The notes under the pieces: generated by a model
The model's database searches: none
What the model saw: the letters and a program-made list of their open reading frames with translations, nothing else
Told to the model about the DNA's origin: nothing
Assembly: GCA_964036295.1 (NCBI GenBank)
Contig: OZ038468.1
Span: 13,588,183-13,652,182, forward strand
Source of the DNA: Plumapathes pennacea
Taxonomy: Eukaryota; Cnidaria; Anthozoa; Antipatharia; Myriopathidae
Length of the DNA stretch: 64,000 nucleotides
Direction of reading: 5' to 3'
Made by a program: the position numbers and the translations under genes
Part shown: piece by piece, positions 12,503 through 24,299 of the stretch
Position numbering within the stretch: the first letter of the stretch is position 1
How the letters are laid out: each line of letters begins with the position of its first letter

Positions 12503-15500
12503 TTATTTCACTGATTCTCTTTCGTGATCTTGACGGTGTCGTGTCGTCCAGTCTTCCGCTGCGAATGGGGAAAAGACACTATTTAAAAATCTGAGAATGT
12601 CAGACCGTCTTCAACTGGACCAAACATAATCCTAAACCAGATTCACCTGAAACAGTTGCAAAGTTGCCAGTACACGGTACGGATTCAATCGACTGAAAAC
12701 GGTTGAAAAAAAAAAAGAAAAAAAAAAACTGGTCGGAGTTTGGGGGAGACTTTGACCCAGTCCTCAAGCCGAATCGTCGCGCGAAAGAAAAAGGCGGGAA
12801 AATCGCTCACGCGCGCACGTGCACGACTGATTATTTTCTACTCGCCTAGTCCAGACTTGCTAGCTGCCATTTCTGTTTTCACTATTCACAAAGATATAGA
12901 GGTAAGTTTATTGGACGACGATGATTATGCTACCGAAAAAAATGTTCATACTATGCACTTGCTTTCACTCTTACCGGCTCCGCTAATAGGAAGTTTTATC
13001 GTTACGCCTAGTTTGACTTGGCTGGTTGATGTACACAATAGTTGTATTAGAAACGGTTATTTTTCTGGGAAAATTAGAGAATAGGGGAAAATGTACAGAA
13101 GTTCTGGATGCAGGAATAGAAACATAGACACGCCAAAGGAAGAAGAGATTTCACAAATCCCTCGGCTTAGCTGACAAAAATGAAACCTTTGCATGGCCGT
13201 GAGAGCCAAGAAGGCGAGACTCAACTACTGGAAAAAATGTAGGTTCGCAGAGACGAAGGCGTGCTCGAAGATGCAGTATATACTCTGTAGCTGTAGGCCT
13301 ATCCAATTTCTGTCGACGATTTTTAAAAACAATTCACTCCGCAGCATAGAATACACAACCTTTAACGACGCCGGCTTCACCGTTTAATCAAATCAGTTCG
13401 CAGCGCTCGACATTAAAGGCCGATTTTCACTAGTGAAGTAAGCGGAGACGGAGAAGGAGACGGAGACGTAAGACACTTGCGCGTGTGAAAATTAGCGAAC
13501 GGAGATGAACGTAACCGAAGTAAGCGGAGACGGAGACGCAAGAAAAAGAAAACCTTCCGTTCTGCTTCCTTCACCGCTTCCTTCTCCGCTTCCGTCTCCG
13601 TTCGCTAATTTTCACACGCGCGCGAGTGTCTTACGTCTCCGTCTCCTTCTCCGTCTCCGCTTACTTCACTAGTGAAAATCAGCCTTAACGGTTGCCCGTA
13701 TGCACGGGGCAACCAAAACTTTTGGTCGGGCAGGTAAATTCTGGGCCGGGCAACTAGAAATTATGAAACTTTCTATTGCTTGAAGTCAATCTACAGTCTG
13801 AAGGGCAACCAACCTAAAACCTTAATGTCGAGCACTGGTTCGACGGCCAGCTAAAATGTACAATCCCCGATTAAAGAACCATAATGACGCGCTTTTTACT
13901 ACTTGAATTATTTATTTTTTTGTTCTAGTGTTGCTTACCTTGACAATCACGACCGCAATAGAATCTAGTTCCCTTTCCTTTGCATCTGGAAGAGAGACAA
14001 ACATTACTGATACAAGAACGATGTTGATAACAAAAGAAACGAAAACTTTAAAGTACACAGAGAGCATTTTAAGCAAAAATCCGAGGACGACACAAACAGA
14101 AAATTAACGGCTGATCTTGGGTCGTCGTGCTTTCGTGTGCGACTTCAAATGCTCATATGCTTCTCTTTTAGGTTTCTGTCAGAACGTGGACAACCTTTCG
14201 AGAACTGAAAACAGTATTTATCCCTAGTAAACTAGTGGAACAAATTTAGCAACTACAAACTAGAATGAGACAAGTTTTCATTGCTTTCTCACGTTCCCAC
14301 CCCCGTCCTAGTTTTGCTTAAAAGCTCTTTAATGAAGACTATACAGAAAGGTTTTTAGATGGCTTTTGTAAGACCAAACCAAACCAACACGCGCGGCGCC
14401 AATCTAAAATACTCTGTGTCGGGTAGTCAAATTAATTTGCAATTGCATGGTTTTACTTTCAAGAAGACACCAATAAGCAGTGCGAGACAACGGCATCGCC
14501 ACTTGTTTGCTTGCGTGAGCATATCGCAATCGGGTTTTAACTGCTGCCAAACTTGTTTGGGTCAATCTAAAGGCGCTAGAAAACTCAAAACCACAGCAAT
14601 CACACGTTATCTAGACTGTTATCCCGGACTGTTAAACAGCTAACGCCAATCGCGGTAACGACTTTAAATGATCAGTTCACGGCGTGTATTTTTCGTCTGG
14701 AAGTTTGCGTTCAGTACGAAATATATACCATTGTACTTACAATTGGCATTTCTTGTAAGACTTTGGTGTGACTTCAACCTTGCGACAGTTAGCGCACGTG
14801 TGTCTCTTAATCTTTCTATCTTCTGCCGCCTTCTTGGCCATCTCTTCCCTTTCTTTACAACGGTTCTCAAAGATTTCATTGGGGTGCGGTTTACCCAAGT
14901 GGAATCCATCTCTAAGTTTCTTCAAACTACCGTCTTGTTCGAACTTATATAAGCCCACGCAGCTTGAACTCTCGTCGTCTTCCTCGTTTTCTTCGAGCTC
15001 GCGTAACATTCTTAACGCGTTTGCCGTTTCCCGTAGCGTATCACTGTCCGTATCCTCATTAAAGAGACTTGAAAACGACGTCGTTTTCGCCGCGCCGTCG
15101 ACATGGATCACCCCAAAGGGAACGTAATTTCTGTCCTTCTTGGGTGCGTCTTTTTGGCTTCCCTTTGTCTCGTCAGACTGTTTTGAATCTTTACTTTCGG
15201 TCGACTCTGAGTGGGATTTTTTGTCCTTCACGGGCGCTGCTTTTGCCTCCTTGGCTTTTGCCCCTGCGGAGGATTTTTTCTTTTTCGATTTCTGATCCTG
15301 CGTGCTCGAGCGACTCCCGTCGTCTGACGACCCTTTCTTCGGTTTTGAACTTGAAGATGTTGCGCCCTCAGATGTCTTTGTGTTGATTCTTTCGGACGGC
15401 ATTTTTTGGTCTTCTGGTGTATCATCTGTGTCCAGCCATCGACGAAGATAACGGCACAACGCGCCACCGAATTTTAGGTGCATCGGTAACTCAACAAGAA

Positions 15501-18500
15501 CCTTGTGCGGAAAAAGTGTTACATCGCAGTGAGCAGCCGATACAAAATTACCTTCAAATGCAATGTCTCAATGTATAAGATAAGTGAACTACAATGGCAT
15601 TATTTCACACGGCCACAATATTTTCAGGACAACATTTAAGGTAAATAAAGTTTAAAAGTTCTGCGAAATTATACCTTTCTGGGAAATTAATAGAAATTAA
15701 TAAAAATTGACTGGTTCCAGGAAATTAGCCAAACACTTTTATGATTTGTAACCGTCAGTATTTTAGCAGTATCATTAACACTATAATCGATAGGTTCTAA
15801 GAGAATTGCACTCTTTGTGGCAGTAGTAGCTGCAGTGTTCACCGATTCCTGAATCGTGAAGTGAAACATGAATGTGTGGCCATTCAAACGAAAGCTCTCA
15901 ACACAGTATCTCAATGAGTAAATTCTAACAGCTGCACTCCTTACTGTCAAGTACAACTGTGGTTAAAGGTGCAGCCACTCAAATGGAAGCTCTCGATGAG
16001 TATACTTTAATAGTGTGGTGTTCTCTTTAGACTACTTAATCATCACATGAAACCTAAAGACGTGTGTTCAAATGAATGTTCACATCGCTGTCTGATATTT
16101 AATTTTGACAGTGAAGGAGTTTAACTCAGCTTTTGCTCCTGCTGATTTTACTTATTTTGGTGGTTGAGAAGAAATTACCTCTTTCTGGAACTACCTACCT
16201 TCATACAAGCTCTTTCTTCTGAGGGGTGGCCAAACAGCCGTCGGAATGTATCTCTGTAAATAACCAAGTAAAGAAAATACTTATGATAAATCAGTTGCAA
16301 TATCCTGGTCTACAGATGTCAAGGCTCCTTTGGGGCTCAGGACTGACCGAATGTGAGAGAATCTCTAGGTAGCTAGGTACAGTAGACTGAGCCTAAAAAT
16401 CTAAATCCACTGAGTATGTTATCATATATTACTGAGGATCAGTATAATTTGATTCGTTGATTTGATTGACTAAACCAGGGCACAGTTACAAAGAAGTGAC
16501 TAGAATAAATTCTGAGGTTAGAACACAATTCGAAACCATGGCATCACAGTATTTCCTGCCTGCAGTTTATTTACAACCTAACTTATTATATAGCTCCAAT
16601 TTTACTCTTAAAGATATTTTGTTTTTGTTTTTGATGTGCTTATACTCAAATCAAGTAAAACTTCTATAAAACTTCCTGACTTCATTACCTTGAGTCTTTG
16701 TGGCAGAATGGATCTTTAGCTGAGAGAACAAACAAAAAGAAAAAGGAAGAAAAAAAGACATTGAAAAATTGTTCTGATGTATGACTTAATGCACTGATGG
16801 TACTGTACAAAACCTGCAATATTATTAATTCTCAAGAGACTTAAAGTCTGCAGGTTTTCATGACAACTACAAGTCACTTATGAAAATAGACTCGACGCAA
16901 GCACAACCATAAGAATCAGATTATTTTCATCCCTCGTCAAGCCTGTTTTCAATGTGAAATAAGGACCTTATGCTTGCATGGGCTTGAATCACAATATAAA
17001 ACATCAAACACTTGATGCATAGTGAGCGTACTGTAAAATAGTAATAGAGTAAACATAGAGTGGTTGGTTCTTGGATGACTTCTTTGAAACCAAAACCAGA
17101 GTAAGTACACAACCAATTATTACAGAGTCTGTAAGAAACAATTTCAACCAATCAGAAGCCAAATGAAAGTAATCTGTGTCTGGTTTTACTTTGCAGAATC
17201 AAGCAATCAGCATTTGTAGAAAACGCCATCGCCACTTGTGAACCAAATTCATAGCAAACAAAAAACCAAAGCAATAAAACTACAGTACTTCTGACAACTG
17301 TCCGCTTAAATACAGGGTGTCCGCTTAATACAGGGACTGCTTAATAGAATACAGTACAGGGTGTCCGCTTAATACAGGGGCTGCTTAATAGAATACAGGT
17401 TTGACTGTAGTTTATGTGTATTAAGGCATTAAACAGCAACTATTTAACTTGCCCCTCCATACATACTATGTGAATGTGTCCCTATATGCTGAAGCAATGG
17501 TCTGTTTTGAGCCAAACACACAGAATCATTCACCAACATCTTGGCAGTGCTGAATTTGCCTGCAATCCCAATAAAATATGTGTAGGTGACAACAAATATT
17601 TCAACCCACAATAATATTGTTTGGCAACACAATCTTTGCTGGATTTTACCAATAGCCAAAAAAAAAAAAAAAAAATCAACACAAAATATCATGATAGATC
17701 TACAGTATACCATCATGTATATCTGTTAAGTATAAAAAAATGTACAATAGATGTAAATCCCTCCTACAGTACTGTCTATAGCCCACACAGCACTCCATGG
17801 TATAAGGCTTTCTTTCACGGGTTTAATCATTATTATTTAGACCTTGATAGCACAATTTATGTATTTAAGCTTATTTAGGCAAAGTACTAGTCAGAGTACA
17901 ATATAAAGAGGTTATTACACGGGAAGGAGTGCAATACGGCGGAGTATTTTTACGAGTCGGTTTTATTTTTTCGAGCCTGCTTCAGGCGAGAAAAAATAAA
18001 ACTGACGAGTAAAAAATACAGCCGTATTGCACGACTTTTCGTGTAATAAATTGTTTATTATACGACGAACGAAGCAGGACAAACGTTCTCGCCGCGCGCA
18101 AAATGGAACAAAAAATGACCTGTTTGTAAACTTTGCTTGCGAAAAATGATCACGTAAGCTAATAAACCAGTTGATCTGGTTCTTGATGAGTGCAATACGC
18201 TCCCATCTTTGCACTCGTTTTGGCCCGTATTTGCACTCGAAAATGTGAAGTCGTGTAATAATATGTAACTATATGTGTGTCTACAGTGTATATTACCATG
18301 GGCAAAGTTGTCTTCGTAGTATTGCATAGTTTCGTTCACATACTTTGAAGTATCATAACCCTGCAAAGTAGCAGAAAAAATATTGTACAATAAGTCTGCC
18401 AAGAAATTAGAAATGTGGAACTATTTCACTTCAGCTCTCCAAGCAGACAATATGTAAATGTGAAGAGCATTTTGCTCTGATTATGGTCTTAAATAAAAGT

Positions 18501-19778
18501 CATCCAAAACCACTCTTATGGTCTCTTCTTGAAGTAACAGTGTTACTTTACTGTAAGTACTCACATGCACATTTAATACTGTACCTTGCCCAGCTTCCTG
18601 ATACAGCCATCTTTAAGGGCAAACACTCGGAAGGCTTGTATAAAGTCCAGCTTTTGTTGTGTGGACTGTAAAGTAGAAAACAATTGTTTATTCCTCTCTG
18701 GAGTTTATACTTTTAAAAACTAAATAAAAATTTAGCTATAAGGATGTTCAAGTGGGTCTATTCCAGAATACAAATTACACTGCTGATCAGTAAAATATTT
18801 TGTTTAGAGCTGATAAGGTTTAGGTGTATGATCAGGAGCTCTTAAAAATGCAAACATGGTTTCAAATAATATCTTTAAAAAAAGTTTCCCAGAACAAGCA
18901 ATAAATTCTGTATTGAGTGGACACAAGTATTAAACAGACAGTTATCTAAGTTTCAAAAATCTACTCCCCAGATACTACAAACCCTACCAGTGGACACCCT
19001 GTATTTCTATTGTGGTATGAGACAGACGTAGACAAAGCAGGGTGGTTTACACGGTACAATTTGTGTCGTAAGAATTTCAAATGCACCAGTTGAAAGTGAA
19101 CACCACGTAAAGTGGCTTTAATAAAGAGGAAACAAAAACCGTACAAGAAATGAAAATGAAGTGTGTGTAAATCAACTAAAGTGATAGATTTGCTACAGTT
19201 AATTTCACTATCAAAGGACTAGTGAAATATAATCACCACTGGGATACAAAGGTTAGATACATGCAAGATATCAGATTACACAATAAGTTCCCATTGATAG
19301 ACCAAGTCCATGCAATTTGTAGGTTTGATTTGTACATACTGCATGCAGTTTATCGTCTTAGGTAATTTACCCAAGGAAATCAATATTTCAGTAGATCGGA
19401 AATGACAGAGATAAATTAATAGGAGTAGCTGATAAATAGAGCTCTGGGTTGACGGTTTGACTCACACTGTTGAATGCATGCTGGAGATATTTCGGTTTAA
19501 CTTCCTTTAATAAAAAGACTTGATTCGATCTCAAATAAGGTTGGATCATTTCAAGCATGTCTACTCTGTGTTCAACAAGGAAAGAAAGACGTAATATTAC
19601 TGTACAAGCGCATAAACACACAAAACACCAATACACTATTCGATAAGATTGTTCCTACCTGGTCTTCCAATAGTCGTTTAAAGGTATCTGTGTGTTTCTT
19701 GAAGAATTCATAATCCGAAGGAGTGATGTCTTTGTCGAACAGATCAAAGTCCACTGAAGCAAACTTTACTTCCCTCAT
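12503..19778 (-). CDS. MYND zinc-finger protein, about nine exons, about 437 aa
   Basis: Not recognised as a named orthologue. Exons on the minus strand: 19778-19659 (ATG; MREVKFASVDFD), about 19565-19466, 18665-18585 (FRVFALKDGCIRKLGK), 18360-18297, 16719-16689, 16253-16199, 15501-14741, 13985-13939 and 12558-12503. The last three build a MYND finger: CANC, then CQLC across a junction, then YCGRDCQ, then W...HRQDH and TAA. MYND fingers usually bind proline-rich partner peptides. Before it lies a low-complexity Ser/Lys region (about residues 175-265). Phases agree for every junction except exon 1 to 2, which is off by one base (assembly error, missed splice site or a separate start). Joining the 16-19 kb exons to the MYND exons relies on a phase-0 acceptor at 15501 and is inference; the MYND part alone could start at ATG 15483. 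Confidence 0.62.
13417..13685. mobile_element. Palindromic MITE with TAA target duplication
   Basis: The ends AGGCCGATTTTCACTAGTGA and TCACTAGTGAAAATCAGCCT are inverted. Arms of over 60 bp are a GA-rich GGAGACGGAGA repeat on one side and its complement on the other. TAA flanks both sides (13414-13416, 13686-13688), as for PIF/Harbinger-type insertions. It lies in the last intron of the MYND gene. Confidence 0.8.
14430..14640. repeat. Dispersed CCAAT-rich repeat (copy 3)
   Basis: Shares GGTTTTACTTTCAAGAAG, CATCGCCACTTGTTTGCTTG, GCCAAACTTGT and ACCACAGCAATCACACG blocks with 8050-8470 and 17100-17300. It lies in a MYND-gene intron just 3' of the large exon. Confidence 0.6.
17100..17300. repeat. 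Dispersed CCAAT-rich repeat (copy 4)
   Basis: Contains TTTCAACCAATCAGAAGCCA, AAATGAAAGTAATCTGTG, GGTTTTACTTTGC and CGCCATCGCCACTTGTG, matching 8050-8470 and 14430-14640. It is followed immediately by the tandem repeat at 17315. Confidence 0.6.
17315..17402. repeat. Tandem repeat, two units of about 44 bp
   Basis: ACAGGGTGTCCGCTTAATAC followed by AGGG(A/G)CTGCTTAATAGAA is present twice in a row, preceded by a partial third copy. Related GTCCACTTAATAC/TGTCC-type motifs recur at 1800-1930, 8790-8880 and 18915-19010, indicating a dispersed repeat family. Confidence 0.6.
17912..18049. mobile_element. Foldback element with TTATTACAC ends
   Basis: TTATTACACGGGAAGGAGTG and CACGACTTTTCGTGTAATAA bracket arms containing GCAATACGGC/GCCGTATTGC and a TTTTATTTTTTC core with a short loop near 17975. 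It lies in an intron of the MYND-finger gene. Additional half-sites (TCGTGTAATAA) follow at about 18250. Confidence 0.7.
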
Positions 19779-20390
19779 TGTGATTAACAGCTGGAGCTGT
19801 ACTAGCTAATACTAGTTTTTCGATCACTGACTTCTCGAACAAACGAGGCCCAACAGACAGTCGGCCCAACATGAAGTTCCACCCGTACCCAGGACTTTGT
19901 CGTGCTCGTCCAAGAATGGCGAACGAATGGAATCAGAGCGAGTTTTGTCCCCGATTTCCTCAACCATTACTATTTTATAGAAGACACTCCGTTCACAAAC
20001 AGGATAATTCGATTGAGTAATTCAAACAAAACTTAAACTTTGAAACCGATCCATAGTCAGCCTTTTTGCGTTCCTAACGCTCCCTCCCCCCCGCCCCTGC
20101 CACCAGAGTTGGAAAAAGAACCTGGGAATGAGGATGTAACACGCGTGAAAACCGCTGGTCTACGGATCGGTTCACCTGCGCGCGGGCGCACGCGATGGCG
20201 CCGGCGGTCGCATCGATCAAATCAGCTGTTATATCTGCATGCAGGCTAAAAGAGAATTGACAGATCTCCTGACTCTTGCCCCATTTTCCGTGCGCCATAC
20301 TTTTCCGCTCACACGACTGGGCTCCTGCAGAGCCTCGGTGACGAGTCAGTAAAAAAACTTAACCAAGAGTCTAGTCTCATCAATAATGAA
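19779..20390. promoter_or_regulatory. Upstream region of the MYND gene / 3' flank of tyrosinase gene 1
   Basis: About 610 bp separate the ATG at 19778 from the presumed poly(A) signal of tyrosinase gene 1. The part at 20080-20250 is GC-rich with CGCGCG-type words, as in CpG-rich promoters. No TATA box or RNA gene was seen. Confidence 0.35.
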
Positions 20391-20391
20391 G

Positions 20392-20397
20392 TTTATT
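20392..20397 (-). terminator. Poly(A) signal of tyrosinase gene 1
   Basis: AATAAA on the minus strand (TTTATT on plus), about 580 bp after the stop codon. Genes 2 and 4 have the equivalent signal within the sequence GGAATAAA at 28954 and 55588. Alternative signals in the 3' UTR cannot be excluded. Confidence 0.5.
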
Positions 20398-21620
20398 CTA
20401 GCAGCAGATTAAGCTTGAATTGAACATCCTTGTCTCCGTTTGTCTTTCAGTTTGTCGGTGGACGAAGTCTCTTTCTCCCTATCTGACGGCGCCGCTCTCC
20501 GTCTCAATTTCGGCTCTCACCTCTTGATTTTCAGCTCACATCCCACTATCCGTTTCTCACCATCGAGGGATGAAGAGGGAATAATGGTTGTTTTTGTTTA
20601 TATAATTCCGGATTAATTACGTGTCATTATTCCAGCTCTAAACTTTCCATTATTTCAGTCCTGAAAATCTCATTATTCCGTTACAGAAAAAAAATTACAT
20701 TTTTATTCCATTATTCCAGACCAAAGAAAACGTCGTTATTCCGCAAAAAACCAAGACCATTATTCTATTATTCCACTGCAAAAATTTCCGTTACTCTTAT
20801 TTCACTATTCCTCTTCATCCTACGACTCACCCGTCCTTTAGTTCTCTGCTCTCCGTTGACTTTGTCTGTCTGGTTGTCTCTCTTACTGTGTCAGTCTCTA
20901 ATTACTTACTTTTAACAGCAAAAACTAAACTACATCAGGGAAGAAATCATTTATGCAGCTACTTTAACCCTTGGCTTTAGTCATTGCCACTGACATCAAG
21001 CAACCCAATTGCAGTGGGATTGGGCGGATCCAGCTTCTTAGCAGTTTCCTTGACCTTTTGTATCTCTTCAGGTTTATAGCCAAACAGCTTCATGGCACGC
21101 TCGTTTACAGTTGTAAACTTTGGCCTCGAGGATCCCGGCTTCCCCAATCGGAAACTATGGCCGTGATGATGGCCATGACGGTGGGATACTAAATTATTAA
21201 ACAAAGGAAAGAAAAGCCATTAGATTGATTTAAAGGTATATCGAGTCTTGGTTTCATTTTTGCTGATGTAAGGGAAGAAGGGAATTGGGGGTGGTCAGAA
21301 ATTGAAACATGACAACGAGGCGCTCCGCAGCTCCAAGTGGCAGGCCCAACAGCCATCTCGGGCCTTTATCGTCTTAAACTGAATTCCTGGACATCAGTCT
21401 CCAGCGACTGATGCGATGATATACGATATGCGATACATGATTCATCAATGAATATGCCCCGTTGCCATGCTAAAGAGAAGATAAAATAATTAACAGTTCT
21501 TCAAACTGACCTCACTGATTCCGCGATCAATGAACCCCTTGTCAGTCACGTGTTTAGCACATATACTACCGAGATAGGTTTTAAAAAACCCATGCATACA
21601 GAGCCTGCCAGTTTACTTGC

Positions 21621-22517
21621 CTCCAAACTTTCGGCCATGAGGCCTGATCACAGAAGCCCTGGGAACAGGTCTGTACTCTACGCGCACTCCACCTGGTAAT
21701 GCATTCAAATTGATCAGATCACGTGGACGCAGCGAAGTGCCGGGCATGACATGCGACAGGGAAGAGAAGTGCACATTTCGGTGGGTGGAGCTCTTTGCCT
21801 GCCAGTCAGCCCAGAGCTTGTCGGTGAAGCCATGATGGAGGAAGAACTCGGGAGCGCTTGCTGAGTCGTGTGAGCACATCGTTCCACCAATCACACAGTG
21901 AACCGTGTCGTGAAGATTTTCTCTGAGCGCTCTTTCAAAGCTGTCACTGACTTGCGCAGGTGGCATGTTCAAGACGTCCTGCACTGCGATACTGTCAGGT
22001 GGGAGTTCACTGAAATCTCTGGATAAACAGTCAAAATCCGCAGACGGCACCAGTTTCCATACTGCCTGCCTGAAAGGCCCGGTCTGAACGCACGTGCCTT
22101 TCCCGCCAAAACCGCTGTTGCCAGTGTACCACAGGTCCTGCGGGAGTCCGCGCCAAGCAGTGCTTGAAACTCTGCTCCAGTCCCAATAGGCCACAGTCAC
22201 CTTGCAGTCGACTTTCCGAAGGAGATTCTCGTACTGAAGGATAAACCAGCGATGCCACGGAAGGAAGTTGTCTTTCGTGTGAATTCCAGGCCGTTGCTGG
22301 AATAGGGTACGATGAACTGTCAGTAGTCTGTCGTACTCCTTCTTGTGTCTGCGGTCGGTGGAGGCGAGTTTGACTGTATTGATGTACTTGGTTCGTTCCG
22401 CCGTGGTCATGGTCGTGAATTCTTTCCTGATTCGCGTACATTCCGTTATCTTTCCCCGGCGGCACCTGCAGCGTTCGCCACATTTGTTGTAGGAAACAGA
22501 TCCTTCTCTGCAATTTG
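21621..22517 (-). CDS. Tyrosinase gene 1, copper-domain exon
   Basis: A single 897-bp exon, phase 1 at both ends, codes for a cysteine-rich lead (NCREGSVSYNKCGERCRC) and the whole tyrosinase domain. CuA ligands: VH in LLTVHRTLF, IH before TKDNF, and the WH of FLPWHRWF. CuB ligands: LHDTVH (two) and FFLHHGF. All six histidines are present. The usual Asp-Pro before the last His pair is Ala-Pro (APEFFLHH), and gene 1 alone has Thr instead of Ile in GFTDKLW. The family hydroxylates monophenols and oxidises o-diphenols. Confidence 0.9.
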
Positions 22518-22739
22518 CTGCAATAAATAAGAATTCAATAATTGAATGAGGAGCATCAGTCACTTCTGCCGGCTGTCATTTTCTTGCTGCATTCAGGGAT
22601 CATCATTTTATGCTCGCAAAATGAAAAAGGAATGAGACATACGGACATGCAACAAGCTAAAGTTACCTGAAGTCTCATTCTGGCTAAATGACCGTCCGTT
22701 TGCCTTCTGAGTGTCTTGTCGACAGCCCAATTCATGTTT

Positions 22740-22960
22740 ACTAATAAATGATTGATTAATTGATTGATTGACTGACTGACTGATTGACTGGACTGTCTGA
22801 AGGACTGAATGAGTGTCAGACTATCTGGGCGTGAATGATTGGTTAATTTATATACTGTTAGATGTACGCCTTTCTGACTTAATCGAACTACTGAATTCTG
22901 ACTCTAATTCGCTTGTTTTCGACTGATTGGTTGACTGATTGGCTGAATACAATGAAAAAT
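22740..22960. repeat. Degenerate TGAT/TGAC tetranucleotide array, intron 1 of tyrosinase gene 1
   Basis: Runs of GATTGATTGACTGACTGACT with interruptions. Related arrays occur at 45605-45790 and 58200-58420, in the same intron of genes 3 and 4, so they are inherited with the gene copies. Confidence 0.65.
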
Positions 22961-23641
22961 TGCCCCTGTGAGAGGTCGCTTTAATATGTGCCAATGTCAG
23001 TGGAGATACAACGAAAAATGTGTTAAGCTAAGGCCGAAGCCAGTAAACTTAACACCCTAAAAGTGTTGACGTTTCGAGAGTTCGCCCCTCAATGTCCTTC
23101 AATGTCTGGTTGACTGTCTGCCTGCTGACTGTTTGATTGATTGACTAAAGAGAGTGATGAATTGAGTGATTTTCCTGTGTAGCAAGTGTAACTACATTGT
23201 TGACTTTGGGCAGTAGGGGACATTTTTCCGTCCGTCGTACTGCCCACTGGGGTACCCGAGAGGAACGACTACACGGATGCTCACCAACCAAATCTCTACA
23301 CATTGATTGGTTTAATAAAACTATGTCTAGTCAATGGACGACATGCGTGGACAAATATATATACGAAAAACAAGGGAAAAAAAGTAAATGGCAAACCGTC
23401 TCATAGTTTAAGTGGCGGTTGACTTTTCAGCTGCCATACCTTTGCACCTCTTACACTGCAGCTGCCTTTCACAGCATCTTCCCGTGAATCCACGGTGACA
23501 AACACAGCGACCATACCAGAGAGTACCACCATTTCTACACCCAGAGGTACACTGTCTCGTCTGACGCATTTGGTATTGACAGGATCCTCCACAAGCTTCT
23601 GCACGAGTCTTTTTTCGAATACGTGTCTGTGTACCCAAACC

Positions 23642-23900
23642 AAAAAAAAAAAAGTAAAAAGTAAAGTATCTTTATTTATACACGGTAAGTAATTCAGCAG
23701 AGCTGGTGGGGCCGTGTTTTAAACTCAACGTAAATCTGTTAAAAATCCCAACTGGTCGAAGGCTAACCAGTTGGCTATTTACATAACGCGGCCGAGGATT
23801 TGAACGCGGGGATACCGTGTTACAAATTCAGTTAGTGCTCAGAGCGGGACTTGAACCTGGGACCTCCGGATTTAAAGTCCGGCGCTCTAACCACTCGGCC
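23642..23900 (-). mobile_element. tRNA-derived SINE inserted in a coding exon
   Basis: Minus-strand order: tRNA-like head (A box TGGCCGAGTGG, B box GGTTCAAGTCC, about 23904-23835), a body with CCAACTGGTTAGCCTTCGAC and CAGTTGGGATTTTTAAC, then ATAAATAAAG and a T-rich tail next to the TSP1 codons GGTTTGGGTACAC. The head folds as a cloverleaf with anticodon-loop bases CTTTAAA (anticodon UUA, which would read a stop codon), so it is not taken as a functional tRNA gene. No clear target duplication is visible. Confidence 0.8.
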
Positions 23901-24182
23901 ACACTGGTTCGCAGAGCATAAACTCCAACCAGACCAGGAACTCACGGCACAGTTGACGCGATTACATGGCCTACGCCTGCGTCGCCTCCAAAATCCTTCA
24001 GTCTCGTCCGGGACGATGATTAAAAAAAGTATCACAGCAAGGAGAAAAACACGGCCAACCATCACTACGTCGTGTGTCGAGAAAATGTCTGGACAGCAGC
24101 TTTGCTGAAAATTAATGTTTTTTTTTTTTTCACTTTATTTCTACGACTTGTCGACTGAGAACAAGATCCCTCACTGATGCCG

Positions 24183-24190
24183 TTTATATA
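24183..24190 (-). promoter_or_regulatory. TATA box of tyrosinase gene 1
   Basis: TATATAAA on the minus strand within TGTATATAAACGG, about 120 bp upstream of the ATG at 24062. Tyrosinase gene 3 has the same box at 48790-48797 in matching surroundings, so this promoter was inherited with the duplicated unit. Confidence 0.6.
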
Positions 24191-24299
24191 CAGTGTAGTG
24201 AAGATGGCTATAAATACGATTAGTGTTCCCGCCCTGCTGAAAGGGTCAAATATATGATCCATGTCAATGCTGCTTCATTGCTCATGACGGAAAAATTAC

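Larger units (their letters stand above)
20977..24062 (-). pseudogene. Tyrosinase gene 1: one TSP1-EGF module + tyrosinase, broken by a SINE
   Basis: A secreted, modular tyrosinase by descent. Parts: 24062-23901 (ATG, signal peptide LLAVILFLIIVPDETEG, six arginines, start of TSP1 with SSWSGWSLCS), a SINE at 23900-23642, then 23641-23440 (GLGTQTRIRKK, rest of TSP1, EGF-like GRCVCHRGFTGRCC), the tyrosinase exon 22517-21621 and the C-terminal exon 21188-20977. The SINE brings an in-frame stop at about 23832, 23 codons past the insertion point. Without it the phases (0, 1, 1) would still fit, so the damage may be recent. Odd points: the tyrosinase exon ends on a GC donor (GAG|GCAAGT), and the last exon has a His-rich HRHGHHHGH stretch missing in the paralogues. 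An alternative downstream promoter or splicing around the SINE is possible. Confidence 0.75.

Noticed and set aside
12740-13084. 114-aa plus-strand ORF with a basic start
   Set aside because: It lies antisense in a MYND-gene intron, with no conserved motif or splice context.
17600-17760. CRISPR-like or structured RNA signal
   Set aside because: No regularly spaced direct repeats anywhere in the window; tandem repeats seen are coding modules, microsatellites or MITE parts, as expected in an animal genome.
23835-23904. Stand-alone tRNA gene on the minus strand
   Set aside because: It has A and B boxes and a cloverleaf-like fold, but the anticodon would be UUA (a stop codon reader) and it is joined to a SINE body and T-rich tail inside a coding exon.
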